Shown piece by piece: positions 1 through 7,962 of a stretch of 64,000 nt of DNA. The notes beneath the pieces are model-generated. The model was not told where the DNA came from and made no database searches. It saw nothing but the letters and a program-made list of their open reading frames with translations. How positions within the stretch are numbered: the stretch's first letter is position 1; every line of letters starts with the position of its first letter. The DNA comes from Hymenobacter cellulosilyticus (GTDB lineage: Bacteria > Bacteroidota > Bacteroidia > Cytophagales > Hymenobacteraceae). The position numbers and the translations under genes are program-made. The stretch covers positions 3,648,501-3,712,500 of the forward strand of contig NZ_CP095046.1 of the NCBI RefSeq assembly GCF_022919215.1, given 5' to 3'.

Positions 1-1882
1 CGCCTGCAGCCCACCCAGCGCCTGCGCATGGCCGAGGTATTGTCGCTGCGCACGGCCGTGCTGGTACACCTGGGCCTGGGCCCGGTACAGGTGCTGCGCC
101 CGGCCCGCCCGGCCTCGGCTGATGTGCTGGAGCAGCAGAACGGGCCCTTGCTGGACAGCTTGGCGGCCGGGCTGCGCGAGGAAGCAGCCTTGTGCTACCT
201 CGCTACGCCCTCGGCCCGGATCCGGCCCGCCAAGCTGGCCCTGGTGTACTGCCCCAACCCGCTGCGCGCCGCCACGCTGCTGGGGCAGCTGCGGCGGCAA
301 AACGGGGCCAGCCCGGCATTTGAGCGGGTGGGCCCTTACCAGATTTACCAGACCGGGGTGCCTGAGCTGCCGGCCCACCTGCTGGGCCCCATGTTCCGGG
401 GCTTTGCCCTGCCCGCCGTGGCTCAGGTCGGCAACTACCTGGCTTTTGGAGAGGAAGCGGCCGACCTGCGCCTCTGGCTGACCGACGTGGCCGCGGGCGA
501 AGTATGGAGCCGCTCGCCCACCCAGGTGGCCTTTTTGCAGGAAACCCAGCCGCTGGCCCGTATGCGGGTGCTCATCGACACGCGCAACAGCTGGAACGTG
601 CTGCTGCGCGGGCTGGTAGAGGAGCGCCGGGCTGGGTTGCTGCGCAACGAAACCCTGTTTCAGCGCTTTCCCCAGGTTGCCCTGCAGTTTGTGCCCCCGG
701 TAAATGAGGCGGAGCCCGGCGCCCAGTATTTCACCCAGCTCGTATTGCGGCATCCGGCCATCGGGCCGGCCGTAGCCAAGCCGCAGTCGGCCAACGGGAC
801 GGGTGGGGCCCTGGCTTTCAAAACGCCCCTGACCAGCGCGCCCACGCTCGTGCCCGTAACCGGGGCCCGCGTGCCCGGTGTCTTGGTGCAGGACAATCAG
901 CAGGTGCTGCACTACGTGACGCCCGATAACGTGGTGGCCTGGTCTGACTCCTTGCCCGGGCCGCTGGTGGGGAAAGTAAACCGCCTGACGGTGGGCCCAG
1001 CGCCGGGTTACCTGTTTGCTACGCCCGGGCAGCTGCACTTACTGGATGAAAGCGGGCGGGAGCGGCCCGACTTCCCCTGAACCTGCCCGACAGCGTGCAG
1101 GCCTCGTCCCTGACCATTTCGCCCGTGACGGGCCGGCTGGCGCCGCGGCTGCTGGTGGGCGGCGGGGGCGGCAACCTGTTCCTCTACGACACCAACGGCC
1201 GTGCCTATCCCGGCTGGCAGCCCAAGCGCATGGAGTTCGGGCTGGCCGCCCCGCCGCAGTACCTGGTAGTGGGAGGGCGCGACGTCATCGTGGTGTTGCT
1301 CGAAAACGGCTACATCTACGCCTACGACGAGCAGGGCAGCGTGTATCCGGGCTTTCCTATCAGCGTGGGGGCGCGGCTGCACTCGGGGCCTTCGTGGAAA
1401 GTGGAACCACCTTGCGCCGCACCCGCCTGACGGTGGTCAGCCAGCACGGGGAGCGGGTGAGCTTCACGTTGAGCGGCGAAATCGTGGGACGCAGCCGGGT
1501 GGCTACCTGGAGCCGCAGCTCTATCTTCAGCCTCGTACCCGACCAGAGCCAGCGCCGCTACGTGGTAGCCCGCCAGGACGGCGGCCGCCTCCACCTGTTT
1601 GAGCCCACCGGCCGGCAACTGCTCAGCCAGAGCTTTATTACCTCGGGCCCCAAGCCGGTACAGTTTCTGAGCTTCGGCCCGGCCCGCAATGCGTATGTAT
1701 TGACCGAGCCCGGTCCCCACAAAGCCTACATTTACGATACCCAGGGCCGGCTGGTAGGTGGGCAGCCCTTCGACAGCAGCGCGCCCACCGTGGGCCTCGA
1801 CTACGACGCCGGCACCAACACCTACCAGCTCTACCGCATCATCGGCAACGAGCTTCGCCGCACGGCGCTGAAGTTTAACTGA
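1..1882 (+). CDS. beta-propeller-like protein of unknown function (5' end outside window, two frameshifts)
   Basis: The frame is open from the first base, so the gene probably starts upstream of the window; the first ATG inside is at 28. The N-terminal half resembles no family I can name. From about residue 290 the protein has repeated blades of the type (L/Y)xxDxxGrxxPGfP, for example LFLYDTNGRAYPGW, IYAYDEQGSVYPGF and AYIYDTQGRLVGG, typical of a PQQ-like or similar beta-propeller. Reading requires one extra base in the C run at 1074-1077 (RPDFP then LNLPDS) and one at 1385-1388 (ARLHSG then FVESG); both repairs give continuous propeller sequence. It ends 16 bp from the convergent corA stop. 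Function unknown; a surface or periplasmic role is only a guess because the N-terminus is missing. Confidence 0.6.
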
Positions 1883-1898
1883 CCTTACGGGTAGCTGA

Positions 1899-3098
1899 CT
1901 ACCGGTTCGTCAGCCAGCCTTTGCGGTAGAAATAGATGAGCTGGCCCGCTACAATGACGGCCAGCAAACCGAGCAGGGCGGGGTAGCCCCAGGGCGTGTA
2001 GAGCTCGGGCATGTTGAGGTGGTTAATGGTGCCATCGGGGTTTTCGCGCTGGAAGTTCATCCCGTAGAGGCCCACCACGAAGCTCAGCGGGATAAAGATG
2101 CTGCTGATGATGGTCAGCACCTTCATGACCTCGTTCATGCGGTTGCTTTGGTCCGAGAGGTAGAGGTCCATCAGGCTGCTGATGGATTCGCGGTAGCTCT
2201 CGGCCAGGTCCATGGCCTGAATGGCGTGGTCGTAGCAGTCCTTGAAGTAGACCTTGGTTTCCTCGGAAATGACTTGCTCGGGCATGCGCAGGATTTCGGC
2301 AATCTTCTCCCGCTCGGGGTACACCAGGCGGCGAAAGCGCACGATATCCTTCTTGATCTGCAGAATGCGGCTGAGCAGGCGGCGGTTGGGCCGGCCATTG
2401 AAAATCCGGTCTTCCAGAACCTCGATGTAGTCGCCGATGGCGGCCATGGTGGGGTAGTAGTGGTCGAGCACCACGTCGGTCAGGGCGTAGGCCAGGTAGA
2501 GCGGCGGCCGGTGCCGGATCATGCTGAAGCCCGAGCGCAGGCGGTTGCGCACCGAGTCGAGGCAGTCGTCATAGTCGTCCTGAAACGAGATAACGAAGTT
2601 GGAGCCCGTGACGAGGGAAAGCTGGTCGTCGTCAATTTCCAGGGACGAGGTGAAGTCCGTCATGCGCGAGACCAGAAACAGGCGGTTTTCGTCGAACACG
2701 TCCACCTTGGCCCGCTGGTAGTCGCCCAGCACGTCTTCCATGTGCAGGGCGTGAATGCCGAAGTCCCGCATTAGTCGCTGCATCAGGTCCAGGTCGTTGT
2801 AGCCGCGCACGTCCAGCCAGTGCTTAAGCTGCGGGTTGGCCTGGAAGTACGCCAGCAGCTCGTCGTAGCTGTCGTATTCCCGCTCCGCAAAAAACGAGTC
2901 GCTGTAGGAAATCAGAAACAGGCGGGGCTTCAAAGAGCCTTCCCGGATGGTGAGCGTACCGGGGCGCTGGCCCACCTGCTGCTCGCGGGCCTGTTGGGTG
3001 GCGGCCCGGTCGGAAATACCGCCGGCAATGGCTTCAGAATCAGTTTCCGGGGCCAGCTCGGGCGCGGGGGGCAGCGGCAGGGAAGTATCGGCAGTCAT
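1899..3098 (-). CDS. corA: CorA family magnesium/cobalt transporter
   Basis: 399 residues from the ATG at 3098. This start is preferred over an in-frame upstream one at 3242 because a promoter-like motif (TACTTTCG on this strand, 3119-3126) lies between them. The protein has the CorA layout: a long soluble N-terminal domain with a helical stalk rich in acidic and basic residues, then two C-terminal membrane helices (around SSIFIPLSFVVGLYGMNF and PALLGLLAVIVAGQLIYFY). The signature YGMNF, with the pore-defining GMN tripeptide near residues 346-348, is intact. The loop after it, with acidic residues, is the usual periplasmic selectivity loop. Family members are pentameric channels for Mg2+ uptake, sometimes Co2+ or Zn2+. 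The gene is monocistronic and faces the preceding gene tail to tail. Confidence 0.93.
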   Translation of the reverse strand: MTADTSLPLPPAPELAPETDSEAIAGGISDRAATQQAREQQVGQRPGTLTIREGSLKPRLFLISYSDSFFAEREYDSYDELLAYFQANPQLKHWLDVRGYNDLDLMQRLMRDFGIHALHMEDVLGDYQRAKVDVFDENRLFLVSRMTDFTSSLEIDDDQLSLVTGSNFVISFQDDYDDCLDSVRNRLRSGFSMIRHRPPLYLAYALTDVVLDHYYPTMAAIGDYIEVLEDRIFNGRPNRRLLSRILQIKKDIVRFRRLVYPEREKIAEILRMPEQVISEETKVYFKDCYDHAIQAMDLAESYRESISSLMDLYLSDQSNRMNEVMKVLTIISSIFIPLSFVVGLYGMNFQRENPDGTINHLNMPELYTPWGYPALLGLLAVIVAGQLIYFYRKGWLTNR

Positions 3099-3118
3099 GG
3101 GCAGAGAATAGGGCGCGG

Positions 3119-3126
3119 CGAAAGTA
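3119..3126 (-). promoter_or_regulatory. -7 element TACTTTCG upstream of corA
   Basis: On the minus strand this reads TACTTTCG, one base from the Bacteroidota -7 consensus TAnnTTTG, about 20 nt before the corA ATG. It supports the shorter corA start. Confidence 0.4.
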
Positions 3127-3242
3127 GTAAAAGGGCGGGCAGCGCAGGGTACAGGCCGGAACGGCCCGCCAAAGTAGGGCTTCTCACGTGGGGTTTCAAT
3201 GAAGAAACCGTGAATCAGATTTTTTCCGGGGCATTCGGCCAA

Positions 3243-3295
3243 CCGGCTAGCCGGATAAACGCGTCGCCCACCGAAAGCGGGTTCGGTGGGCGACG
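3243..3295. repeat. palindrome plus 14-bp-stem hairpin downstream of the EamA gene
   Basis: A perfect 12-bp palindrome CCGGCTAGCCGG (3243-3254) is followed by a perfect 14-bp inverted repeat (3262-3275 with 3282-3295, 6-nt loop). It lies 26 bp after the stop of the EamA exporter on the minus strand and may end its transcript, although no clear U-tract follows. Confidence 0.5.
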
Positions 3296-3320
3296 GGCAG
3301 GCAACCAGAAGGTGGCTTGG

Positions 3321-4237
3321 CTACAACACGGCCACGATTTCCTGGTAGGAAATCAGCATCAGGGCCACTACGGCCGTGGCCAGGCCCACCCGGCCCGGGT
3401 GCCGAGCTGCTCCCGAAACAGGAAGGCGGCCCCACGGCCCGAGTAGAATCGTGGCCACGTTGGCTACCGGGTACACAAAGGCGCCGTCGTTGCCGAAGTT
3501 GCCCAGGGCCATAATCAGGAAGTAGATGGAGAAGTAGTTGGGAATGCCCAGAACAATGCCCGCTACCAGGTTTTTCGTCGCAAACTGCTGCCCTCCCTTA
3601 GTGAGGCGGGCCAGCAGCAGCACCAGACCAATGGCTCCGGCCGTGCCGAAGGTAACGAGCGGGAACAGGGCCCGGGTGGCCGCGTCGGGCAGCAGCGTGG
3701 AGCTGGCAAAGTTGAGCAGGGAATCACCGGCCCCGCTGGAAACGAACAGCAGCAGGGGCAGCCACCAGCCGGCCGCAGGCGTCGCGGGGGCGTCAGAATC
3801 AATGGAATTGGCCGGAGTGCGGCGGGCAGGGCCGTGAGCAGGATGGCCACCAAAGCCAGGGCCATACCGGCGTAGTTGATGAAGGTGTAGGGCCGCTGGG
3901 AAAGGCGCAGCACCAGCAAGTTGAAGAGTACGGGCAGAATCAGCGACATTTTATTGGCTACCGAGGCCGCACTCACGCCCACGCGCTGGGCAGTGAGGGC
4001 CACCAGGTAAAACGTGCCGATAAAGAGGCCGCCCAAGGCCACGGCCGCGGCCAGCCAGGCGCCCCCGGCCTGCAGCGGGGCCAGACTCGGCCGCCCCGAG
4101 GCCACCCAGCCCACGGCCACGCAGGTGATGTAGTTAACAATCAGGGCCTGGAAGGTGTCGACGCCGAAGCGGGCAAAGTACTTGAAAATGAAAACAATGG
4201 TAACCGAGCAAAGCACGGAGAGTAAAAGAGCCAGCAT
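3321..4237 (-). CDS. EamA/DMT-family membrane transporter (four frameshifts)
   Basis: Start MLALLLSVLCSVTIVFIFKY at 4237, with a TATTTTTG promoter motif 45 nt upstream. The predicted product is a polytopic inner-membrane protein of about 300 residues with the two-repeat, ten-helix look of EamA/DMT exporters (VNYITCVAVGWVASG; LGGLFIGTFYLVALTAQRVG; ends LATAVVALMLISYQEIVAVL). Continuous sequence needs one base restored near 3810 (ALRP then NSIDSDAPATPAAG), 3436, 3430-3433 and 3392. Together these repairs give LLGPVGAAFLFREQLGTRARVGLA, a typical EamA helix-9 region. All four are missing bases in G/C runs. Substrate unknown; drug/metabolite export is the family description. It is the most damaged gene of the window. 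Confidence 0.75.
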
Positions 4238-4281
4238 GCGGGAAGTAAGCGGTGAGTGGGAGGGAAAAGGCAAAAGGGCCG

Positions 4282-4289
4282 CAAAAATA
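4282..4289 (-). promoter_or_regulatory. -7 element TATTTTTG for the EamA gene
   Basis: Minus-strand TATTTTTG matches the Bacteroidota TAnnTTTG consensus and lies 45 nt before the EamA start. It shares the short divergent region with the GNAT gene. Confidence 0.5.
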
Positions 4290-4333
4290 CGACGCGGCGG
4301 CGGGCTTTGCGGCCGGCACCCCGATTTTACTTG

Positions 4334-4341
4334 TACTTTCG
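4334..4341 (+). promoter_or_regulatory. -7 element TACTTTCG for the GNAT gene
   Basis: TACTTTCG, one base off the TAnnTTTG consensus, lies 38 nt before the ATG at 4380. Confidence 0.4.
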
Positions 4342-4379
4342 CCCTTTCAGCCCCGTTTGTCGCCCTTTTCTTTTTCCGC

Positions 4380-5381
4380 ATGCCTGCTGCTTCCTCTCGT
4401 CTGCTGCCCTTGCCCGTGGAGGGGAGCCGGTACGCGGTGCGGCTACTGGCCGAACCGGGCCCCGCGGTGGCCGCTCCGGCGCTGCCCCTGGCCTTCGAGC
4501 CCTACCTGTACCTGCGGCCCGAGCACCAGGAGCTGCAGCGCTTCCCGGGCGAGCAGCTCACGTTTTCTCTGGAAGACCACACCCGGCAGCACACCGTAGC
4601 CCAGCTGCACGTGGCGGCCGATACGGCTGCGGGCCAGGGCTACAGTCCGTGGCAGGCACCCTTCGGGGCGGTGCAGATGGCCGCCGGCCTGCCGGGCCCG
4701 GTACTCAGGGCCTTTTTGGAAGCCGCGCACGCCGAGCTGGCCGCCCGGGGCCTTGCCCGCCTGCGGCTGCGCAGCCACCCCTTTGCCTACGACCCCGCCG
4801 CCAGCGCCCTGCTGACCCACACCCTGCAGCAGCTGGGCTATAGCGTCGCGCTGGCTGAAATCAACCACCACCTGCCCCTGGAGGCAGACTTCCGGCAGCG
4901 CCTGCACCCTTCCGAGCGCCGCCGCCTGCGCAAGTGCCAGCAGCAGGGCTTTGTCTTTGAGCAGGAAACCCCGCTGTATCTGCCCCTGGCCTACGAGTTT
5001 CTGAGCCGCTGCCGCCAGGAAAAAGGGCAGACCCTGTCCTTGAGCCTGGAGCGGCTGCAGGAGCTGTTTCGGCGGTTTCCCCAGGACCATTTCCTGTTCT
5101 CGGTGCGCACGCCCGCCGGGGAATGGGCCGCCCTGACCATTGCCATCCGCGTCAGCGCCGGGGTGCTCTACAACTTTTACCCCGCCAGCCCTTTGGCCTA
5201 CAACACCTTTAGCCCCGTGGTGCTGCTCAACGAGGGCCTGCACGCCTTTGGGCGGGCCAACGGGCAGCAGCTCCTGGACCTGGGCACCTCCACGCTGACC
5301 GAGGGCCTGAACAGCTCCCTGCTGCAGTTCAAGCGCCACCTCGGCGGCGTGCCCAGCCTCAGGCTCACGTTTGAGCGGTAG
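4380..5381 (+). CDS. GNAT / FemAB-like acyltransferase
   Basis: 333 residues from the ATG at 4380; the frame is open further upstream, but there it overlaps the divergent promoter. The C-terminal two thirds look like the GNAT_6/FemAB fold: LHPSERRRLRKCQQQGFVFEQE resembles the conserved SERRRLRK segment of these proteins, followed by FLSRCRQEKGQTLSLSLERL, the core strand LTIAIRVSAGVLYNFYPA and the ending LLDLGTSTLTEGLNSSLLQFKRHLGG. Such proteins transfer acyl or aminoacyl groups to cell-envelope glycans or peptides. It heads the glycan-like cluster, so modification of a surface sugar is a reasonable inference, but the substrate cannot be read from sequence. The gene is intact. Confidence 0.72.
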   Translation: MPAASSRLLPLPVEGSRYAVRLLAEPGPAVAAPALPLAFEPYLYLRPEHQELQRFPGEQLTFSLEDHTRQHTVAQLHVAADTAAGQGYSPWQAPFGAVQMAAGLPGPVLRAFLEAAHAELAARGLARLRLRSHPFAYDPAASALLTHTLQQLGYSVALAEINHHLPLEADFRQRLHPSERRRLRKCQQQGFVFEQETPLYLPLAYEFLSRCRQEKGQTLSLSLERLQELFRRFPQDHFLFSVRTPAGEWAALTIAIRVSAGVLYNFYPASPLAYNTFSPVVLLNEGLHAFGRANGQQLLDLGTSTLTEGLNSSLLQFKRHLGGVPSLRLTFER

Positions 5382-5395
5382 CTCCGCCCCCGCGC

Positions 5396-5617
5396 CGTAG
5401 CCCTGCAGAACGGCCCCGGACGTGGCGGGAATAGTGCTGCACCGGTGCAGCCTGCTTGCCGGGCCCGCGGAAAACCCTTTGCACCGGTGCAGCACTATTC
5501 CCGCCCCCTCGGAAGGCACCTTGCACCGGTGCAGAACGGGTACGGACGGGGCGGGAAGCATCCTGCACCGGTGCAGGGTGCCTAAAGCCCCCTCTGGAAC
5601 CGCCCTGCACCGGTGCA
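5396..5617. repeat. array of five TGCACCGGTGCA palindromes at exact 42-bp period
   Basis: Perfect 12-bp palindromes TGCACCGGTGCA sit at 5438, 5480, 5522, 5564 and 5606, every start exactly 42 bp from the last. A degenerate copy with only the right half (TGCA at 5404-5407) keeps the register. The five 30-bp spacers (the first at 5408-5437) are not random. The first (5408) and fourth (5534) align in forward orientation (GAACGG then CGGACG and GGCGGGAA), and the third (5492), when reverse-complemented, shares GGCGGGAATAGTGC with the first. The array fills the gap between the GNAT gene and the flippase. It is not a CRISPR: the repeat is short and fully palindromic, and no cas gene is near. See findings. 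Confidence 0.9.
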
Positions 5618-5663
5618 GACGGCATCCCGGGTCGGCCGAACCGGCCCGTGCCCGAACAACCGC

Positions 5664-5671
5664 TACTTTTG
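5664..5671 (+). promoter_or_regulatory. -7 element TACTTTTG for the flippase gene
   Basis: TACTTTTG matches TAnnTTTG exactly and ends 6 nt before the ATG at 5678, so the transcript would start at or next to the start codon (leaderless). Confidence 0.55.
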
Positions 5672-5677
5672 CCGCAC

Positions 5678-6968
5678 ATGCCGCCCGCCGACTCTTCCGC
5701 CTCGACTGCTGCCGCGCCCCCACGGGCGGGGTGCGCCGCTTTGTGCGCGGGGCCCTGGGCTCGGGGCTGGCTGTGGGGGCGCGCACGGCCGGGGCGCTGC
5801 TGCTCAACAAGCTGCTGGCCGTGTACGGCGGCCCCGGCGGCCTTACGCTGCTGGCCCACTTCCAGAACCTGATGGCCCTGTTTACGACCCTGCCCAACGA
5901 GGGCACCCACGTGGGCATCGTGAAGTACCTGGCCCCGCTGCGGGCCGGCTCGGGGCGGTACCGGGCCTGGCTGGGGGCCGGGCTGCTGCTCAACGGCCTG
6001 GCCCTGGTGCTGGGCACGGTGGCCCTGGTGGTGGGGCGGCAGGCTCTGGTGGGCATTTTTCGGCCGTCGGTCAGCTGGGTGGTGCTTTTTGCGCTGGGCA
6101 TCGGGCTGCTCACGGCCAACACGTTCTGGGTGGCCGTGCTGCTGGCCGCCGGTCGGCTGCGGGCCTACGTCTGGCTGACCGTTATTCTGAGCGGCATTGG
6201 CGTGGCCGGGGTAGGGGCCGCGCTCTACGCCGGGCTGCCGGTGGAAAACGTACTGCTGGCCTACCTGCTGGCCCAGGGCGCCACGCTGCTGCCCACGCTG
6301 GGGCTTTGTGCCCGCTACGGCTTGCTGCAGCCCTGGCGGGGGCAGCTCAGCCGGCGGGCGGTGCGGGACCTGGGGCAGTTTCTGCTCATGGCCGTCAGCG
6401 TACTGCTCTTCAGTAAGGCCGTCGACTTCGTGATGCGCGACGTGCTGATTCGGTATTTCGACCTCTACCAAACCGGGCTGTGGCAGGCCGTGGCCAAGCT
6501 TTCCGACAACTATACCATGGTGTTTTCGGCCGTGATGGGCAGCGTGTACTACCCCGCCTCGCGGCCCTGATCGGGCAGCCGGGGCCCTTGCGCAGCTACG
6601 TGCGCACGGTGCTGCTGGTGCTGGCCCCCGGCGCGGCCCTGGGCCTGGGCCTGCTCTACGTGCTGCGCGACTGGCTGCTGCCCCTGCTCTTCGACGCGCA
6701 GTTTGCCGCCGCCCGCCACCTGCTGGCCCCGCAGTTTATCGGCGACTGGGCCAAGTTCCTGACCTGGACGCTGCTGTTTCTGCTCATGGCCAAGGCCCAC
6801 GTGGGGCGCTACGTGGCCGTGCAGGCGGGTTCGGCCGTACTGTATGCCACGCTGCTGGCCGTGTTGCTGCCCCGCTACGGCCTGCTGGGTGCGCCCCTGG
6901 CCCACGCCGCCCGCTTTGGCATCCTGCTGGTGGGCTGTTTGGTTTACTTTCGGCCCCACTGGCGTTAA
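5678..6968 (+). CDS. Wzx-like polysaccharide flippase, MOP superfamily (two frameshifts)
   Basis: The start at ATG 5678 (MPPADSSAS) is chosen because a promoter motif ends 6 nt upstream; the same frame joins RFVRGALGSGLAVGARTAGA once a base is restored in the G run at 5728-5731. A second missing base in the C run 6552-6555 joins SVYYP to RLAALIGQPGP. The repaired protein is about 430 residues with many hydrophobic helices and the MOP/Wzx feel: LLNKLLAVYGGPGGLTLLAHFQNLM near the N-terminus, the family-typical stretch LPNEGTHVGIVKYLAPLR, and SKAVDFVMRDVLIRYFDLYQTGLWQAVAKLSD in the middle. This is close to O-antigen/enterobacterial common antigen flippases of the WzxE type, which translocate undecaprenyl-linked glycan units. 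It is followed 15 bp later by a GT2 glycosyltransferase. Confidence 0.82.
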
Positions 6969-6983
6969 CCTTGGTATGTTGGT

Positions 6984-7952
6984 ATGAAAGCATCCGGATT
7001 CGGGAGTTTTAAGGCAGCAGCGGCAGAGCAGGGCGGGGCTGAATCCGGCCCGCTGGTCACCGTCGTGGCCTTGTGCTACAACCACGCGCCCTTTCTGCCC
7101 GAAGCCCTGGATTCTATTCTGGCCCAGACCTACCCGCATCTGGAAGTGCTGCTGGTGGACGATGCCAGCACCGACGGCAGCGCGGCCATTCTGCGCGACT
7201 ACGCCGCCCGCAACCCAACCTGGCAGCTGCGGCTGCTGCCCGAAAACCTGGGCAACTGCCGGGCCTTCAACCTGGCTTTGCGCGAGTCGAGCGGAGAGTT
7301 TGTCATCGACTTTGCCACCGACGACGTGCTGCTGCCCGAGCGAATAGCCCAGCAAGTGGCCTGCTTCCAGCGCCTGGAGCCCGACTACGGCGTCGTCTTC
7401 ACCGATGCCGAACTGATTGACGAAGCCTCCCGCCTGGTGCGCCGCCACTACCGCCGCGACGCGGCCGGACTGCACCCGCGCCCGGCCGCGGGCTGGGTGT
7501 TTGCTGACGTGCTCAGCCGCTACTTTATCAGCACGCCTACCATGCTCATGCGCCGCACCACCCTGGAGCAGCTCGGCGGCTACGACGAAACCCTGGCCTA
7601 CGAGGACTTCGACTTCTGGGTGCGGGCCGCCCGGCACTGGCGCTTTTACTTCCTGGATCAGGTCACGACCCGCAAACGCCTGCACCCCAGCTCTATGTCG
7701 CGGCGGGGATACCGGCCCAACGACCCGTTTCTGGCCTCCACCATCCGGGTTTGCGAAAAGGCCCTGGCCTTGTGCCGCACCCCGGCTGAGCAGGCCGCCC
7801 TGGCCGTGCGCCTGCGCTGGGAGCTGCGGCAGGCCGTGCGCTGGGGAAACTTCCGGGAAGCTCAGGCCCTGTACCAGCTGCTGCGCCGCACCCGGGCCGC
7901 GGGCCCACTGGATTGGCTTCTGAGCCGGTACGCAGCCCTGCGCCGGAGTTAA
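6984..7952 (+). CDS. family 2 glycosyltransferase
   Basis: 322 residues, intact. After a short variable N-terminus it shows the GT2 GT-A fold: VTVVALCYNHAPFLPEALDSIL (first strand, nucleotide site), LEVLLVDDASTDGS, then ENLGNCRAFNLALRESSGEFV and the metal-binding acidic motif FATDDVLLPERI. Further on, FISTPTMLMRRTTLEQLGGYDE and YEDFDFWVRAAR are the usual acceptor-side motif with the ED(F) catalytic base region. It lacks membrane helices and is probably peripheral. It should add one sugar from a nucleotide donor to a lipid-linked acceptor that the preceding flippase then exports; donor and linkage cannot be told. The start ATG follows the flippase stop by 15 bp, so the two are co-transcribed. 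Confidence 0.88.
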   Translation: MKASGFGSFKAAAAEQGGAESGPLVTVVALCYNHAPFLPEALDSILAQTYPHLEVLLVDDASTDGSAAILRDYAARNPTWQLRLLPENLGNCRAFNLALRESSGEFVIDFATDDVLLPERIAQQVACFQRLEPDYGVVFTDAELIDEASRLVRRHYRRDAAGLHPRPAAGWVFADVLSRYFISTPTMLMRRTTLEQLGGYDETLAYEDFDFWVRAARHWRFYFLDQVTTRKRLHPSSMSRRGYRPNDPFLASTIRVCEKALALCRTPAEQAALAVRLRWELRQAVRWGNFREAQALYQLLRRTRAAGPLDWLLSRYAALRRS

Positions 7953-7962
7953 AGAGGGGCCT

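Noticed and set aside
5396..5617. CRISPR array
   Set aside because: Repeat is 12 bp and fully palindromic, spacers are related to each other, and no cas gene is near. The exact 42-bp period fits a binding-site or recombination array better.
4443..6122. Long open frame on the minus strand with LHRC repeats (about 559 codons)
   Set aside because: It runs antisense through two real genes (GNAT and flippase); its composition is that of a GC-rich shadow frame. Only the LHRC part is notable, and it comes from the palindromes.
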